Origin: Ariolimax columbianus
Lineage: Eukaryota; Mollusca; Gastropoda; Stylommatophora; Arionidae
Reading direction: 5' to 3'
Assembly: GCA_036924085.1 (NCBI GenBank)
Contig: JAVGWX010000008.1
Span: 54,001,314 to 54,065,313 of the forward strand
Length of the DNA stretch: 64,000 nucleotides
Made by a program: the position numbers and the translations under genes
Shown: one piece after another, positions 45,720-57,049 of the stretch
Layout of the letters: each line of letters begins with the position of its first letter
Numbering within the stretch: the stretch's first letter is position 1
The notes under the pieces: model-generated
What the model was told of the DNA's origin: nothing
Seen by the model: the letters and a program-made list of their open reading frames with translations, nothing else
Databases searched by the model: none

Positions 45720-46930
45720 CTATTTTATAACGTGAAATAGCAACCACTTGAGTGTGTCTTTCGTTCGTTATCTTAGCTGCATAACATTTGATTTTAAAGT
45801 GTCTATGACTGAATTATTGCAAATATTAACACTGTGACCTTTGACCTTTTAAAGATTGACTCCTGGAAGGAAAATCACGCTTACACGCTGAGAATGTTCA
45901 AGAAACCTACAGAGCTCAAACCGAATATTCCATGGCATATGCCCAAATTTGAAGATAAGGTTTGTTCCGCTTCCTGACTGACCTGTATGCGCAGTGACGC
46001 AGTTTGTGTGCACTGGGAAACTGGGGATCATTGTTTGAGGTGCTCTTTATACAGTATCCTCAATATAATTCTCAATAAACGTTTATTTTCGGCAATACTT
46101 AACTCTCACACATTTATAAATGATACAGCTCCTTCCAATCCGAATATCTCGCGGTCCATCCGTGTTCAATCCCTGGGACCAATTTCACCTTCAAGCTGCA
46201 TCCTACTCGCAGAAAATGCTTTCACGTCGCGTGTTTTTGTTTTTACCGCTCACAAATGTTCGCGTAAAAAAATAGTTTATTTGTTAAAAAATATCTTTAG
46301 ACTTGTATATTTAAGGGCCGCTATAGCTGGTAGGTAAAGAACTCTCCTCTCGAGGGACAAACGAAATAATGAAAGACCACACGTTAGAAAACCCCAAATT
46401 CAAATAAGCCCCAGGCTGAGCGAATGTGGACGAGCACTTAGCCCTATCGGAGATGGGCAATACATTCAGAGGTCTCGACTGCTCACTGTGTATGTAAAAT
46501 TACATTTGACAGTGGGGGGAAATAGAAAAAAGCAAGCTATCCAGGGACAAAGCAGGCTGTTAGCAACTATCCAGGAACATATTTCGAAAAATAATTAAAT
46601 TCCAACTCAATACGCTACCTACCAGGCCCTAGGCCTAGTCAGCTGCAGAAAGTACAGTCAGAAAAAGGAATCTATTATTTTAGCTACCTGACATCAAGCT
46701 TGAATATCAGGATTCTAAGTGGTTAAAATTAATTATTTGTTCTTATTGTCATCCTTATTGATAAATTATTCAAAATTGTTTATCTCCACTTGAAACACAT
46801 GTCTTCAACAGATAACTACTACGACTTGTGTTCTCTGCAATCTGTTCCAGCAACCGCTTTGGCTTCATTATCCCTTTTGTTGTTCTCTGTTCAGATACCT
46901 TTCGGATTTCTTTGCAACTTTTCATGAACT
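45720..46930. other. No recognisable gene
   Basis: Only composition-driven frames up to 116 codons occur. I see no repeats shared with the rest of the window. Confidence 0.35.
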
Positions 46931-46959
46931 CTGTTGATGGCAGAGCATGTTTGTTACTG

Positions 46960-47348
46960 GGATCAAGATACTGAGCAGTGCATCAGCTGCAGGGGTAAGT
47001 GACTCAAAGCTGTCTGCTAGCGTCAGGGCCAGCGAACCAGAACTGACATAACCCTTCTCCACGTATACGCGGGGATCCTGGATAACAAGCTGCAACAGAG
47101 CAGACTGGCTAAGGGAAAGAGATCGAAGATGGAAGACTAACCCGGTACCCAAAAATGCCTGCTGAAGTCGGATGTGCAAATATCGCAGTTAAGCTGTAAA
47201 CTAGCGACACAACGCATTCCTTTCTCCAGACTACATCCTGCGGATTGCAAAGCCATTTTCAGGGCTTGGTTACGGAGATTTAAGAACATACGCAGATAAA
47301 GAAGAAGAAGAAGAAAAAGAAGACGAAGAAGAAGAAGACGAAAGAGAA
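46960..47348 (+). mobile_element. SINE family A copy with GAA tail
   Basis: This is a full-length-looking copy: 'caagatactgagcagtgcat' head, 'atgcctgctgaagtcggatg' core (47154-47173), 'ttaagctgtaaactagcgac', and a GAA/GAC tail at 47300-47345. The usual 'tcggaccgaaagg' segment is deleted. It abuts the 3' end of the minus-strand LINE at 47360. Confidence 0.8.
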
Positions 47349-47359
47349 GATATATGTTA

Positions 47360-48510
47360 CTTACTGACATCATCAGTGCACGTCGCTCTCTTTTGGGGCA
47401 TAGGCCATTGACAACCTTCCTCAAGCAAGTTTGGTCTTGAAGGGCCCTTTCTGCCTCTCATCAGCTGAGGTCAGGGACCGATGTTCATTTTCAATCTCTT
47501 CTCCGGATGTTTTTTAGTCTACCTATCTTCCTCTTCCCCTGTGGATTCCATGTCATGGCCTGTCTTGTCACATGTGATAGTGATTCATGTAGCATGTGTC
47601 CATTTCAATCTCATTTTATACGTTTGACCCGCTGCTCTACTGATCGTTGTTGGTTCATGTCCTATGTCTTCTTTCCTTACCATTTTCGTCGGTCTATACC
47701 CATCATCCTCCGTAGGAACGATTGTTTTTGTCGTTCTTCAAGTTTCTGCTCCATTTAGGAGAATTAACTTGCCATTGGAATTAAAGTCTCAACTTGGTAT
47801 GTCTTTCTTTCCTCTGCATTTCCAAACATTATTAAGTAGCAGGAATACTGTCCTTGTCTTTCCAATTATAGCCCTTACATCTGCCTCTGTACCACTTGAA
47901 GTATCAATTCTAGCCCTTACATCTGCCTCTATACCACTTGAAGTATCAATTCTAGCCCTTACATCTGCCTCTGTACCACTTGAAGTATCAATTCTAGCCC
48001 TTACATCTGCCTCTATACCACTTGAAGTATCAATTCTAGCCCTTACATCTGCCTCTGTACCACTTGAAGTATCAATTCTAGCCCTTACATCTGCCTCTGT
48101 ACCACTTGAAGTATCCATTCTAGCCCTTACATCTGCCTCTGTACCACTTGAAGTATCCATTCTAGCCCTTACATCTGCCTCTGTACCACTTGAAGTATCA
48201 ATTCTAGCCCTTACATCTGCCTCTGTACCACTTGAAGTATCAATTCTAGCCCTTACACATGCCTCTGTACCACTTGAAGTATCAATGGTGCAGAATAAAT
48301 AGGTCAAGGTGTCCACCTCTTCTGTTGGCTCACTTCCAGATATTACTGGCTATTTGCTTAAGGTGTTGATTTTAGGCAGCTTGGTTTCTTCATGTCAATA
48401 CTTAGTCCCAGTTTGGCAAAATGTTATGTCACCTTATTTAGCTTTTCTTGCATCTGGTTATGTCTGTGTAACCAAGTCGGCTGCATAGTCCAGATCCTCT
48501 AACTGATACC
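47360..48510 (-). mobile_element. LINE RT/C-terminus with in-frame 42 bp amplification
   Basis: On the minus strand: LEDLDYAADLVTQT (about 48468-48510; degraded YADD block), EEVDTLTYLFCTIDTSSGTE (about 48275-48335), the 14-residue array, then IGKTRTVFLLLNNVWKCRGK (about 47800-47860), FNSN..LILLNGAETLK, and a C-terminal LRKVVNGLCPKRERRAL (about 47375-47425). It is paralogous to 50450-51200. Confidence 0.8.
47862..48292 (-). repeat. 42 bp array encoding a 14-residue LINE segment
   Basis: Ten near-identical 42-bp units read ARIDTSSGTEADVR on the minus strand. The order TSSGTE-x-DVRARI is the segment that normally occurs once between YLGS and the IGKARTVF block of this LINE type. It is present once in the paralogue at about 51030-51075. 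The frame is preserved through all units. Confidence 0.92.
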
Positions 48511-48629
48511 ACAATGGTATACATATTCTCTTCCTTTACTAATTATAGAACGAATTTTTTATTCTTAATTTTTTTAATTTTTAAAAATTTGTTTGCATTT
48601 GCCTTATTTCTCAAATTCCCAATGCGGTG

Positions 48630-48835
48630 TGCGTTGCACTGTAGTTTTTATTTTGCGCCTGTCGGCTCAGTGCATCCGACTTCAGCATTCATTTTATGTA
48701 TGGGTCTGCTTCCTTCTGCATTTCCTAAGGGCTTGCCTCCCCGGTGTAACGGTCGGTGCTGTGATGGGGATCGAACCCAGCACCTTATGGTTGTGAGCCG
48801 TGTCACTTAACCACTAGCCCAAGCCGTCCCTTATT
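48630..48835 (-). mobile_element. SINE family D copy with tRNA-like head
   Basis: The minus-strand head carries 'gggctagtggttaagtgaca' (A-box region) and 'gctgggttcgatcccc' (B box), then 'ccggggaggcaagccc', the core 'gctgaagtcggatg', and 'gacaggcgcaaaata'. It is the only copy here with the complete promoter-like head. Confidence 0.82.
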
Positions 48836-49219
48836 CTTAATATTTAATTTTAAACATTTTTTTGAATTTCTACCATGTTTTAATTAACTTTAATTATTTG
48901 CATAAAGTGTTTAAATCTGCACACCGAATTGGTCATTGGACAATTCTGCAGATAGCTGTAAATGTGGGACGTAAACCATCACAGAAAGAATGCTGTGTGG
49001 TGTTCATCCAGCGGTGTTCCTTCAGACGATCAGGGTTCCGAACTCCCGCCTCGAACTCGTCCACTCAGACACTGGTCACCGTAATCTTCTGCTGAACGGA
49101 GGCAATGTACATAATGAATGTGCCTTACAGCTTTCAGCAGTACATTTCATGTACAAGCTATAATTGGTAACATCATTTCTCAGACTCGCCACTACTTTCT
49201 TTTGTTCATGTTTAAGGCG

Positions 49220-49540
49220 GGGCTGAAGATATAGCACAGTGAATGAGCTATCCGCAACCAGCGACCCCATATCTGAATGCTTGCATCAAGGCAGCAAACC
49301 AGAGCTGACCAAGACCAAACTTCGTTTCCAAACGTCATCCCTGAAAACAGGCTGCAGTAGTGTAGTCTGACTTTGACGATATGGACCACAATGGGAAGAC
49401 AAACCTGGTACCCCCAAAAAAGCCAGCTGAAACTGAATGTGTCGGGCCGCAAGGCACAGCTATAGCAGCTTCGCTGTAAACAACGACACTGCGCCATTTT
49501 CAGGATGCAGCAGCAACAGCGGCAGCAGCAGAAGAAGACG

Positions 49541-49570
<30 letters not shown>
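49220..49570 (+). mobile_element. SINE family A copy with GAA tail
   Basis: 'gatatagcacagtgaatgag' head, 'gaatgtgtcgggccgcaagg' core, 'gcttcgctgtaaacaacgac', then a CAG/GAA-rich end at 49505-49570. Confidence 0.8.
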
Positions 49571-49572
<2 letters not shown>

Positions 49573-50449
49573 TGTTCAATGTGATACATGGAAGCGTACG
49601 AAGATGAGCAATTCGGCATCACCAAGCTCTCTGCTTTCTCTCCACATGCAGGCCAAGCCTCATTTGTCAACATTTCGCTCGATGACCGACGCGATCAAGG
49701 CCCACAACGCCAACAACTACGAGAAAGTTGGGCGAGATGGCATGTTTGGTCAAGGCATACCAACCAAGGCTTGCAACAGAAAAGATGCGCTTTGTTGCTT
49801 TAAGCCATGACAGACAGACTGAGAGACACAACGATTACTTTGAGACTCTTCATCGAGGACGTCCTTGGTGAATATGACAAGACTAAGAAAACTTCACAAG
49901 GTTTTAGAAGAAAACCTGACTTTGATATTACTTTTTTACCAGACACCCCAACAATCACGTCAATTTTGAAATCTTTGATCGACATATATTTTCTTTTTTT
50001 AAAAATAATTTATTTAATTTTCTTTTACATTATTTCTTTCATTTGCGTGCTTGTCTTCAAGAGGTTGCATGCTGTAAGAGTTCATTTATGACAAAAACGT
50101 ATCGAAATACTCTGATTATAAAGATATTTTTCTAATAAAGTACTTAAATCCAGATCAGTCAATTTTGCTTTCTTCTTCGTGTTTGTTCTTCAAAATGTAA
50201 GAGCCGGAGCTTAAATATTCCACTTGAAGTCCAAATACGAAATGATTTTGTCTGTTTAGGGCCCGAACGTTCAAATTATTGGGACAAAAATTTATGTTAT
50301 GATAAACAGGAAAGCTATTATTTCACTCCAGAGAGACCTAGAGGTCTTTTCAGCAAAATCTTAAGAGTATGAATGAAGAAGTTTCCATTAGCTCATTGGT
50401 TGTACATGTTTCTAGTTCGGGTTGAAGTTGCCTCTCCCTGGTCGACCTA

Positions 50450-51200
50450 GGTTTGTTTGATAATTCCTGCAATACAAGGATTACTCATCCACCTTTTCAT
50501 TATCCTCAATATCGTCGCTCGTTTCGGGGCAAAGCCATTTAGAACCCTCCTACAGCAAGTTCGGTCTTGAACTGCCGTTTCTGCCTCTCTCCAGTTGAGC
50601 TTCAGGGACCGGAGTGTATTGTCAGTCTCTTCTCTAGGTGTTTCTACCTCTCTTCCTCTTTCCCTGTTGCTTTCCCTGCCAGGGTCTGTCACACAACGTT
50701 TGGTTGTGATCTTCGTAGAAAGTGTCCTATCCAGCGTCACTTCTTGCGTTTAATGTGCTGCTCTACTGGTTGTTGTTGGCTCCTTTCCCATAGGTCTTCA
50801 TTTCTCACCCTGTCTTTCCAGCCTATACACATAATCCTCTATAGAAAGCTACAGAACAACGACTGGAGTTTCCTGTGTATTGCCTTTGTCATTCTCCATG
50901 TTTTTGCACCATACAGGAGTATTGACTTGACACTGACATTAAAGAATCTTAACTTGGTATTAGTCTTTATTTCCCTGTATTCCATTTATTATACAGTAAC
51001 AGGAATGCTGTCCTTTCGTTTCCAACTCAAGCCCTGACATCTGTATGTGTCCCCATGAAGTATCAACGGTGCTGCCAAAATATGCGCAGATATCCACCTG
51101 TCCCAGTTACTCCCCACTAAGCATTACTGGCTCCTTGCTTAAGTTGTTGATTTTGAACAGCTTCGTTTTCTTCATGCTAACATTGAATCTCAGTTTCACT
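50450..51200 (-). mobile_element. LINE C-terminal fragment
   Basis: Minus-strand blocks are VDICAYFGSTVDTSWGHIQM (about 51030-51095, several frames), FNSN-like text, then a 97-codon frame with GREVETPREETDNTLRSLKL, NWREAETAVQDRTCCRRVLN and GFAPKRATIL (50447-50740). It is a paralogue of 47360-48510 without the 42-bp amplification. Confidence 0.75.
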
Positions 51201-51209
51201 GAATGCTTC

Positions 51210-51949
51210 GGGGCGTGTTCAAATTAAACTAGACCTAACTGCACCAAGTGAACATAGGTACGATGAACATGATAATGTAACTTCTGGTGTAAACAGGACA
51301 TACCAACCGTCAAGTTTGGAAAATGTCATTTTCCTCCGACTCGTAGTTTTCTCAGCAGACCGTTAAAAACATGGTGGGTGTGATATGGCATCTGTTTATA
51401 GTTGATTAGAAAGCGGTGTTTAGGTTTCTAACAGCGAAAGGATGTCGACTAGTTGACATTTATTGCAGAATGCAGACAGGGTATGGTGACAAAAGTGTGG
51501 CAAACTTAATCTCCGGCGACGGTCCACCAGAATTGCTGCATCAATTTTGGCGATGGTATCTTCTGACGCAACAATATGCGCCTGACCTGGTCTCGGAAGA
51601 TCTTTCGTTAACTCACGTCCTTCTTTAAACATCGTTGTCCAGTTCTTCACTGCTGTCTTCGACACACTTTTGTCACCATACACTGCCTGCATTCCCCGAT
51701 GAATGTCAACTGGTCGACATTCTTCAGCTGTTAGAAACCGAATCACCGCTCGCTGATCAACTCTGGACGAATTTCATATCACACCTGCCATTTTTCAACA
51801 GTATGCCGAGGAAACTATGAGTCGGAGGATAATAAAATTTTGCAAACTTGACAGTTGGATTGGGCTGTTTACATTAGAAGTGACGTCATCATGCGCATCG
51901 TACGTATGTTCACTCGGTGCAGTTAACTCTGGTTTCATTTCAACACGCC
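51210..51949. mobile_element. mariner-derived foldback element (two HTH arms, head to head)
   Basis: The left arm (51210-51500) and right arm (51660-51949) are inverted copies of one mariner 5' end, about 290 bp each. Both start at a TIR ('gcgtgttcaaattaaac' left) and run into the transposase HTH. The left arm reads MFRFLTAKGCRLVDIYCRMQ on plus and the right arm MIRFLTAEECRPVDIHRGMQ on minus. The 160-bp loop continues the right-arm protein (TKDLPRPGQ ... EDTIAKIDAAILVDRRR). No catalytic domain is present. Confidence 0.85.
51420..51746 (-). pseudogene. mariner transposase N-terminal fragment
   Basis: A 108-codon minus frame with a mariner-type first HTH (FLTAEECRPVDIHRGMQAVY, then GDKSVSKTAVKNWTTMFKEG), a linker GRELTKDLPRPGQ, and the start of the second HTH (DTIAKIDAAILVDRRR). 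It then runs into the inverted left arm and loses homology. It lacks all DD(34)D residues. Confidence 0.8.
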
Positions 51950-52329
51950 TCGTAACTCGCCTCATTTAGTTTTTCTTGCAGCTGGCTAGGGCTGTGTCAA
52001 TCACCTGTTGCACTGAGGTCATTGATCAAGTGGTAACTGATTGATTTCCGTACACTCCTATTGTTAATATAGAATGCCCGCACTAACTGTACCTTTGTAG
52101 TCTAGTTTACTAGATATTTGATTTTTTTTATTGCAATGGACGCCAACATTATCATGCTGGAAGAAGAGGACTACTGTTACCGACATGCATGTCGGAAGAA
52201 ATGACTAAAGAAAGTTATGTATGGTGCAGCGACCTCATCGTGTAAAGCAAATTGCTCCAGAAACCACCACTGCGAACGCACACACAGTACTTTGGTACAT
52301 TCTTCCAATAAGACGCTAATTGGGTAGTG

Positions 52330-52924
52330 CCTGGTAGTGATGGTCCTAAACTCTGGATTATTCTATCATCTGCCCCCAGTGTGGTATGACCTACATTGGG
52401 GAAACTGGTATGGAACTGCGTGAGCGTTTCCGCCAACACCTCAATGATATCCGCAACCGCACTGGTTCCCCAATTGCCAGCCACTTCAATGGTCCTGAGC
52501 ACCGGGGTAAGGTTGACGTTAGTGTCATTGGTCTAGCTTCTTGCTTCTCTGACACCGGGATACGGCTGACGTTAGTGTCACTGGTCTAGCTTCTTGCTTC
52601 TTGCTTCTCTGACACCGGGGTACGGCTGACGTTAGTGTCACTGGTCTAGCTTCTTGCTTCTCTGACACCGGGGTACGGCTAACGTTATGTTACTGGTCTA
52701 GCTTCTTGCTTCTTGCTTCTCTGACACCGGGGTACGGCTGACGTTAGTGTCACTGGTCTAGCTTCTTGCTTCTCTGACACCGGGGTACGGCTAACGTTAG
52801 TGTTACTGGTCTAGCTTCTTGCTTCTCATACGATCGTCATCGATTCGCCCTTGAGAATAGACTTATCTCTAGCATGGGTTGTTTCCAACCGCGTGACATT
52901 AATATCTTTCATACGTTTTCTTAA
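52330..52924 (+). mobile_element. Penelope-like element GIY-YIG endonuclease fragment, array inside
   Basis: Plus reading starts ICPQCGMTYIGETGMELRER (about 52368-52427), then FRQHLNDIRNRTGSPIASHF and HRGKVDVSVIGLASCFS (to about 52550). After a tandem array the same protein resumes as SYDRHRFALENRLISSMGCF and QPRDINIFHTFS with a stop at 52922. The CPQC pair before T-Y-I-G is typical of the GIY-YIG module of Penelope-like retroelements. The RT part is absent. Confidence 0.8.
52507..52830 (+). repeat. 53/60 bp array within the GIY-YIG coding region
   Basis: About six units contain 'gacgttagtgtcactggtct' and 'agcttcttgcttctctgaca'. Alternate units have an extra 7-bp ttcttgc. The first unit is the coding sequence for VDVSVIGLASCFSDTG, and the last joins the downstream coding text. 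Neither unit length is a multiple of three, so the frame is lost. Confidence 0.88.
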
Positions 52925-53539
52925 AACCGCATACTGGCCTCATCTATTTGTCTTCCTTTGACTCCCCTGCCCCCTTTATTCTATCAGTCCTCCCCCCCCC
53001 CCCTATTAATCTCTGCACTCCCGGCTTATATTACCTTCTTTTTGCTCTCCCACTTGGATTACTATTTTGACGTTTCCATATTTTGCCACCACTAGCTTAT
53101 CTGGCGCATTCCCCCTCACTTCTTACGCTCTCCTGGCCACCTTATTTGACCGCTCTCCTTCATATTCATTCAAGCATCTGACCCAACCAGTCGCTTAGAA
53201 AGACTGGGTCTACTATCAGATAGGTAGACCATTTTGTCCGTATATGTTGATTTGTTAAGAGGAAAAACGTTCTGTTATCCGTCTTTTGAGTAGTGAAGAA
53301 ATTTACCGGCGTATAAAGGTTCAGTCCTGCGATGCATGACTTTCCCTCCAGCAAGTATATGCGTGCAGTAGGAAGTTCTAAAATGCACTGTCTCCTGTGG
53401 GTTATCTGTCAGACAGTTTGTTTCATTGCTCCTGCAATTGGACTGCCAATTCACTGACACCTTTTTTTATATATTCTATCTGGCTAATTTACAATTGGTT
53501 CAATCGTTGTATGTATATCGTAGGCATGTTTAGATTCAG

Positions 53540-53735
53540 TTCAGTTCAGTTCATCCCGTAACCCATCAGGTCGTTGGGGCACACATGAAGACATGAAAAT
53601 CCCACATGTGTGACTCTTAGGCTTAAAATCACCTGGCGGCGCCCATCTCCTCTCCAAGCTGCGGTGAGCCAACATCTGCAAGTAACCTGAAGGAGCCCGT
53701 CCCCCCCCCCCAGGCGAGCCATTGCCTCGTTAGCC
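53540..53735 (-). mobile_element. LINE 3' end fragment
   Basis: 'caggtcgttggggcacacat' (53568-53587) matches the 3' terminal coding/UTR region of the LINE at 15155-15605. The (TTCAG)n-like 'gttcagttcagttcagttca'-type text at 53536-53553 is its tail in reverse. Confidence 0.6.
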
Positions 53736-53744
53736 TAGAGCCTC

Positions 53745-53975
53745 ACGGCTGCAGCAGGGCAGACTGGCTAAGGAGAAGGGATCGGAGAGGGAATGCTAAT
53801 CCGGTACTCAAAAAATGCTTGCTGAAGTCGGATGTGTTGGACCGAAAGGTGCAAATATCGCAGCCAAGCTGTAAACTACAACACAACGCATTCCGTTCTC
53901 TGGACTACATCCTGCTACTTACCCTTCCAGGGTTTGGTATTGGGAGATTGAGAACGAACGAAGAAGAAGAAGAAT
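53745..53975 (+). mobile_element. SINE family A copy, 5' shortened
   Basis: 'gcagcagggcagactggcta', 'cggtactcaaaaaatgcttg', 'ctgaagtcggatgtgttgga', 'aagctgtaaactacaacaca', and a terminal 'gaacgaacgaagaagaagaa'. This is the clearest example of the SINE-A core and 3' end. Confidence 0.85.
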
Positions 53976-54179
53976 TCCAAATAGACAGAGGCGGACGGCA
54001 ACAGAAAACCACCGCCATATTTAATATCCCTAGTTTGATAACGGACTGACATTACCTACAAATAATCCCAAATGGGGCTAATTTGGGGCTCTAAACAAGC
54101 CGATAGAGGGCATATGAGATGAAAGGAAACGAACGTCTATGATCGTCAACGTCCTTCAGCAGGGCACGTGATGATGATG

Positions 54180-55210
54180 ATGATTACATACACTTGCAAG
54201 CGCATACATATGTGCATATACACGTGCACTCTTGTGTACAGATACATGGGCATATAAATGAGGAACATTATCATTTGCACACATGCTCATACATTCACAC
54301 ACATACACAGACGTACAGACATGTACAAGCAGCTAAGTGATGAAAATAACCTTTTCACACACCCACACTCATATACACATACACGCGCTCCCACTCATAC
54401 ACTCGCATAGACACACTCACTCACATAATTACACCACTCTCATTCGCACATCCACTCACACTCATACACACTCTCCCACTCATACGCTCACTCACACATA
54501 CTCTCCCACACACTCTCCCACACACACACACACTTTCACACACATACTCACACACACTTTCTCACATACTGACACACACATACACTCCCGCACACTCACA
54601 CACTCTCATGCACACTCACACACTCTCATGCATACTCACACACTCTCATGCATACTCACACACATACATACACTCACACATAAACACATATACACACACG
54701 GTATCATACATATGCTAACACACAAATACACTCACTCATACACACTCATATTCACACACACACATCCACAAACACACACACATTCACTCACATACACATC
54801 CACACACACACATTCACACACACACACATTCACACACACACCCACACACACACATTCGCACACACTATCATACATAACGTCACACGCAAATACACTCACT
54901 CATACACGCACTCCCATACACACACATTCACACATAAATTCACTGACACACACACACACATCCACACACGCTTGCTCATACAGTCCTACACATCCGCAGT
55001 CATACATACACATGCCTGCACCCACACACATACACACTAACAAAGACCCCCACACACTCACACACACTCTCACACAGTAACACGTACACTCATACTCACA
55101 CAATCACACGCACACACATACCTACCCAGACAAACACACAGACCTACCCATCTACACACACATACCCATCTACACACACACACACACACACACAGACCCT
55201 TCCACACACA
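54180..55210. repeat. CA-rich simple-sequence region
   Basis: About 1 kb of cacaca, cactca and catac motifs. A 247-codon His/Thr/Ser frame across it is an artefact. Pur-pyr alternation makes it a potential Z-DNA region. Confidence 0.95.
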
Positions 55211-55539
55211 TCGACACAAACAGATACATGAGAACACAACACCAAAACCTCACCCCACTTGCAATGATCTGTTGTTTAACGACGTCAGAAAATGCAATCT
55301 TCGTGCATGTCACATCTGCATGGTCATCAATGTTTTCACTCCATCTTTCAATAAGGTTCTTTATCACCGTTAATCCATATTTGTCTTGGACCATCTAATA
55401 TACTAAGTGGGTACATTATTATTGTCAACGAAAGCAAGGTAGACAGGGTCGGAACGGGTCATTCCTTCCCCCATACTGATGATATCTATGACAATGAAAT
55501 TGGGAAAGGAGACGAACCTCTGGCCTGGCAAAACATACT

Positions 55540-55915
55540 GATTAGACGTGTTAGTTAGGGTCAGGCAAAACATGCTGATCAGACATGTTAGTCAGGGTCA
55601 GGCAAAACATACTGATTAGACGTGTTAGTTAGGGTCAGGCACAATATACTGGCCAAGACTGCCATCTCGTAGTTCTCCCTGGAAACGGGTTGTTTTAATG
55701 GCAGCCTGGAAAACAAGGGGGATTGATATGAATTCTTAGTAGTGAGCGAGAAGCAGATAAAGCCAAGCATAGCACAAGTGCATGGAGAACCTCGATCAAC
55801 CTTCATCAGCACGCTCGTGATGTGAGGAAAGCTATTGCAACCCACCACTTAACTCTCTTCTCAGGGAGCACAAAAAAGTAAACATACTCATTGTGGGCAT
55901 TCAACAACAATTACA
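55540..55915 (+). mobile_element. Interspersed repeat family E copy
   Basis: Three to four 37-bp units (55530-55655, e.g. 'ggcaaaacatactgattaga') are followed by 'ccctggaaacgggttgtttt', 'cagataaagccaagcatagc', 'accttcatcagcacgctcgt' and a terminal 'cattcaacaacaattac'. Confidence 0.78.
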
Positions 55916-56424
55916 TTGAAATCTCTAACACCCCATCCACAACAGCAGTGTCTTCTATCAGACTACCTTAAGCTCATGCATCGAGGCCTTATTCTAGCAG
56001 CAAATATTCAAAAAGCCGCTGAGACCGACTGGGAGGTTTCTCTCACGAAGTTAACCGGAAGTGAATGTTTAACTAGTACACAAAACACGTGAACGGTAAA
56101 CATGTTTCCCCAGTGACTAATCCCCTTTCTTCCCTACACACAACCCTGCCATCTTTCTCAAAAATCAGTCTGTTTGTTTGTCTCCATTCCATATTCTTGA
56201 CGAGACAAGATAACTATTAATAGCCCGTAAAGAGTCGAGGTTTAGAGAATAACACAAGACAGACAATTGAGATTAGAGTTTTGTCATAGGTCGACTAGGC
56301 GAAGAGACAGTCTGAATGTGAAAAGTGTTTAAAAGGTTGGAGTCTGATAAGTGTAGAGAATAACACAAGATAAGATTATTGTTAATTGTCGACGAGCCGA
56401 AGAAATAGTCTATATGTCTTCTTC

Positions 56425-56700
56425 TTCGGCGTTGGTCTTGAAAATACATGGTGACGTTGTATCGTAGTTCACGCGAGCCTGCGATATCTGCAATTTTTTT
56501 ATTCGACAAATCTGATTTCATCTGTGTTTTTTGTTTATTTGTTGGGTACCGAGGTTTCTTTCACAGTGTTATTCTATTCTCTTATTCAGACTGCACTAGT
56601 GCAGCCTGTTGCCAGAACCGCCACTTGAAGGCCGAATAGGATCCTTGATGTATGCAGCCAGCGACTCATAGCTGGCTCCTGTCATCTCATTCACTGCCGA
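56425..56700 (-). mobile_element. SINE family A copy
   Basis: The plus reading 'ttcttcggcgttggtcttga' is the reversed tail, followed by 'gtatcgtagttcacgcgagc', 'gacaaatctgatttcatctg' and the head 'gcagccagcgactcatagct'. Confidence 0.75.
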
Positions 56701-57049
56701 GTAATGGACCTGATATATGTATGGTATGAAGGAATCACATTTTATTTATGTATGCTATTTAGAGCACCACTGAAAATTCTTCTCCTTGGCGCTTCCTCTT
56801 TGTATAGGTAGAAGAGCTTTTAATTTGCGGTGGGAGCATAGAACTCCTGCACGATATTACTGTTCTTGCAAATGAAGGGTCGCGCATGAAGTTGACAGCC
56901 TCATCATGTAAAAAAAAGGTTTTTTTTTGGCACATAGTCTACAGCAGTGCTCTTCAACCTGGGTGCTAGCGACCGTTAGTGGACGATTTTAGCTTTCAGG
57001 TGGGCGGTAGCAGAATAATCCCATTCTGTATTCATAATAAATAAATTTT

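Noticed and set aside
49588..50091. Two in-phase plus frames (71 and 94 codons) separated by one TAA
   Set aside because: The first begins within a SINE-A GAA tail region, no domain is recognisable, and no splice signals or codon pattern support a gene.
54337..55080. 247-codon His/Thr/Ser frame
   Set aside because: It is a translation of CA-rich microsatellite DNA.
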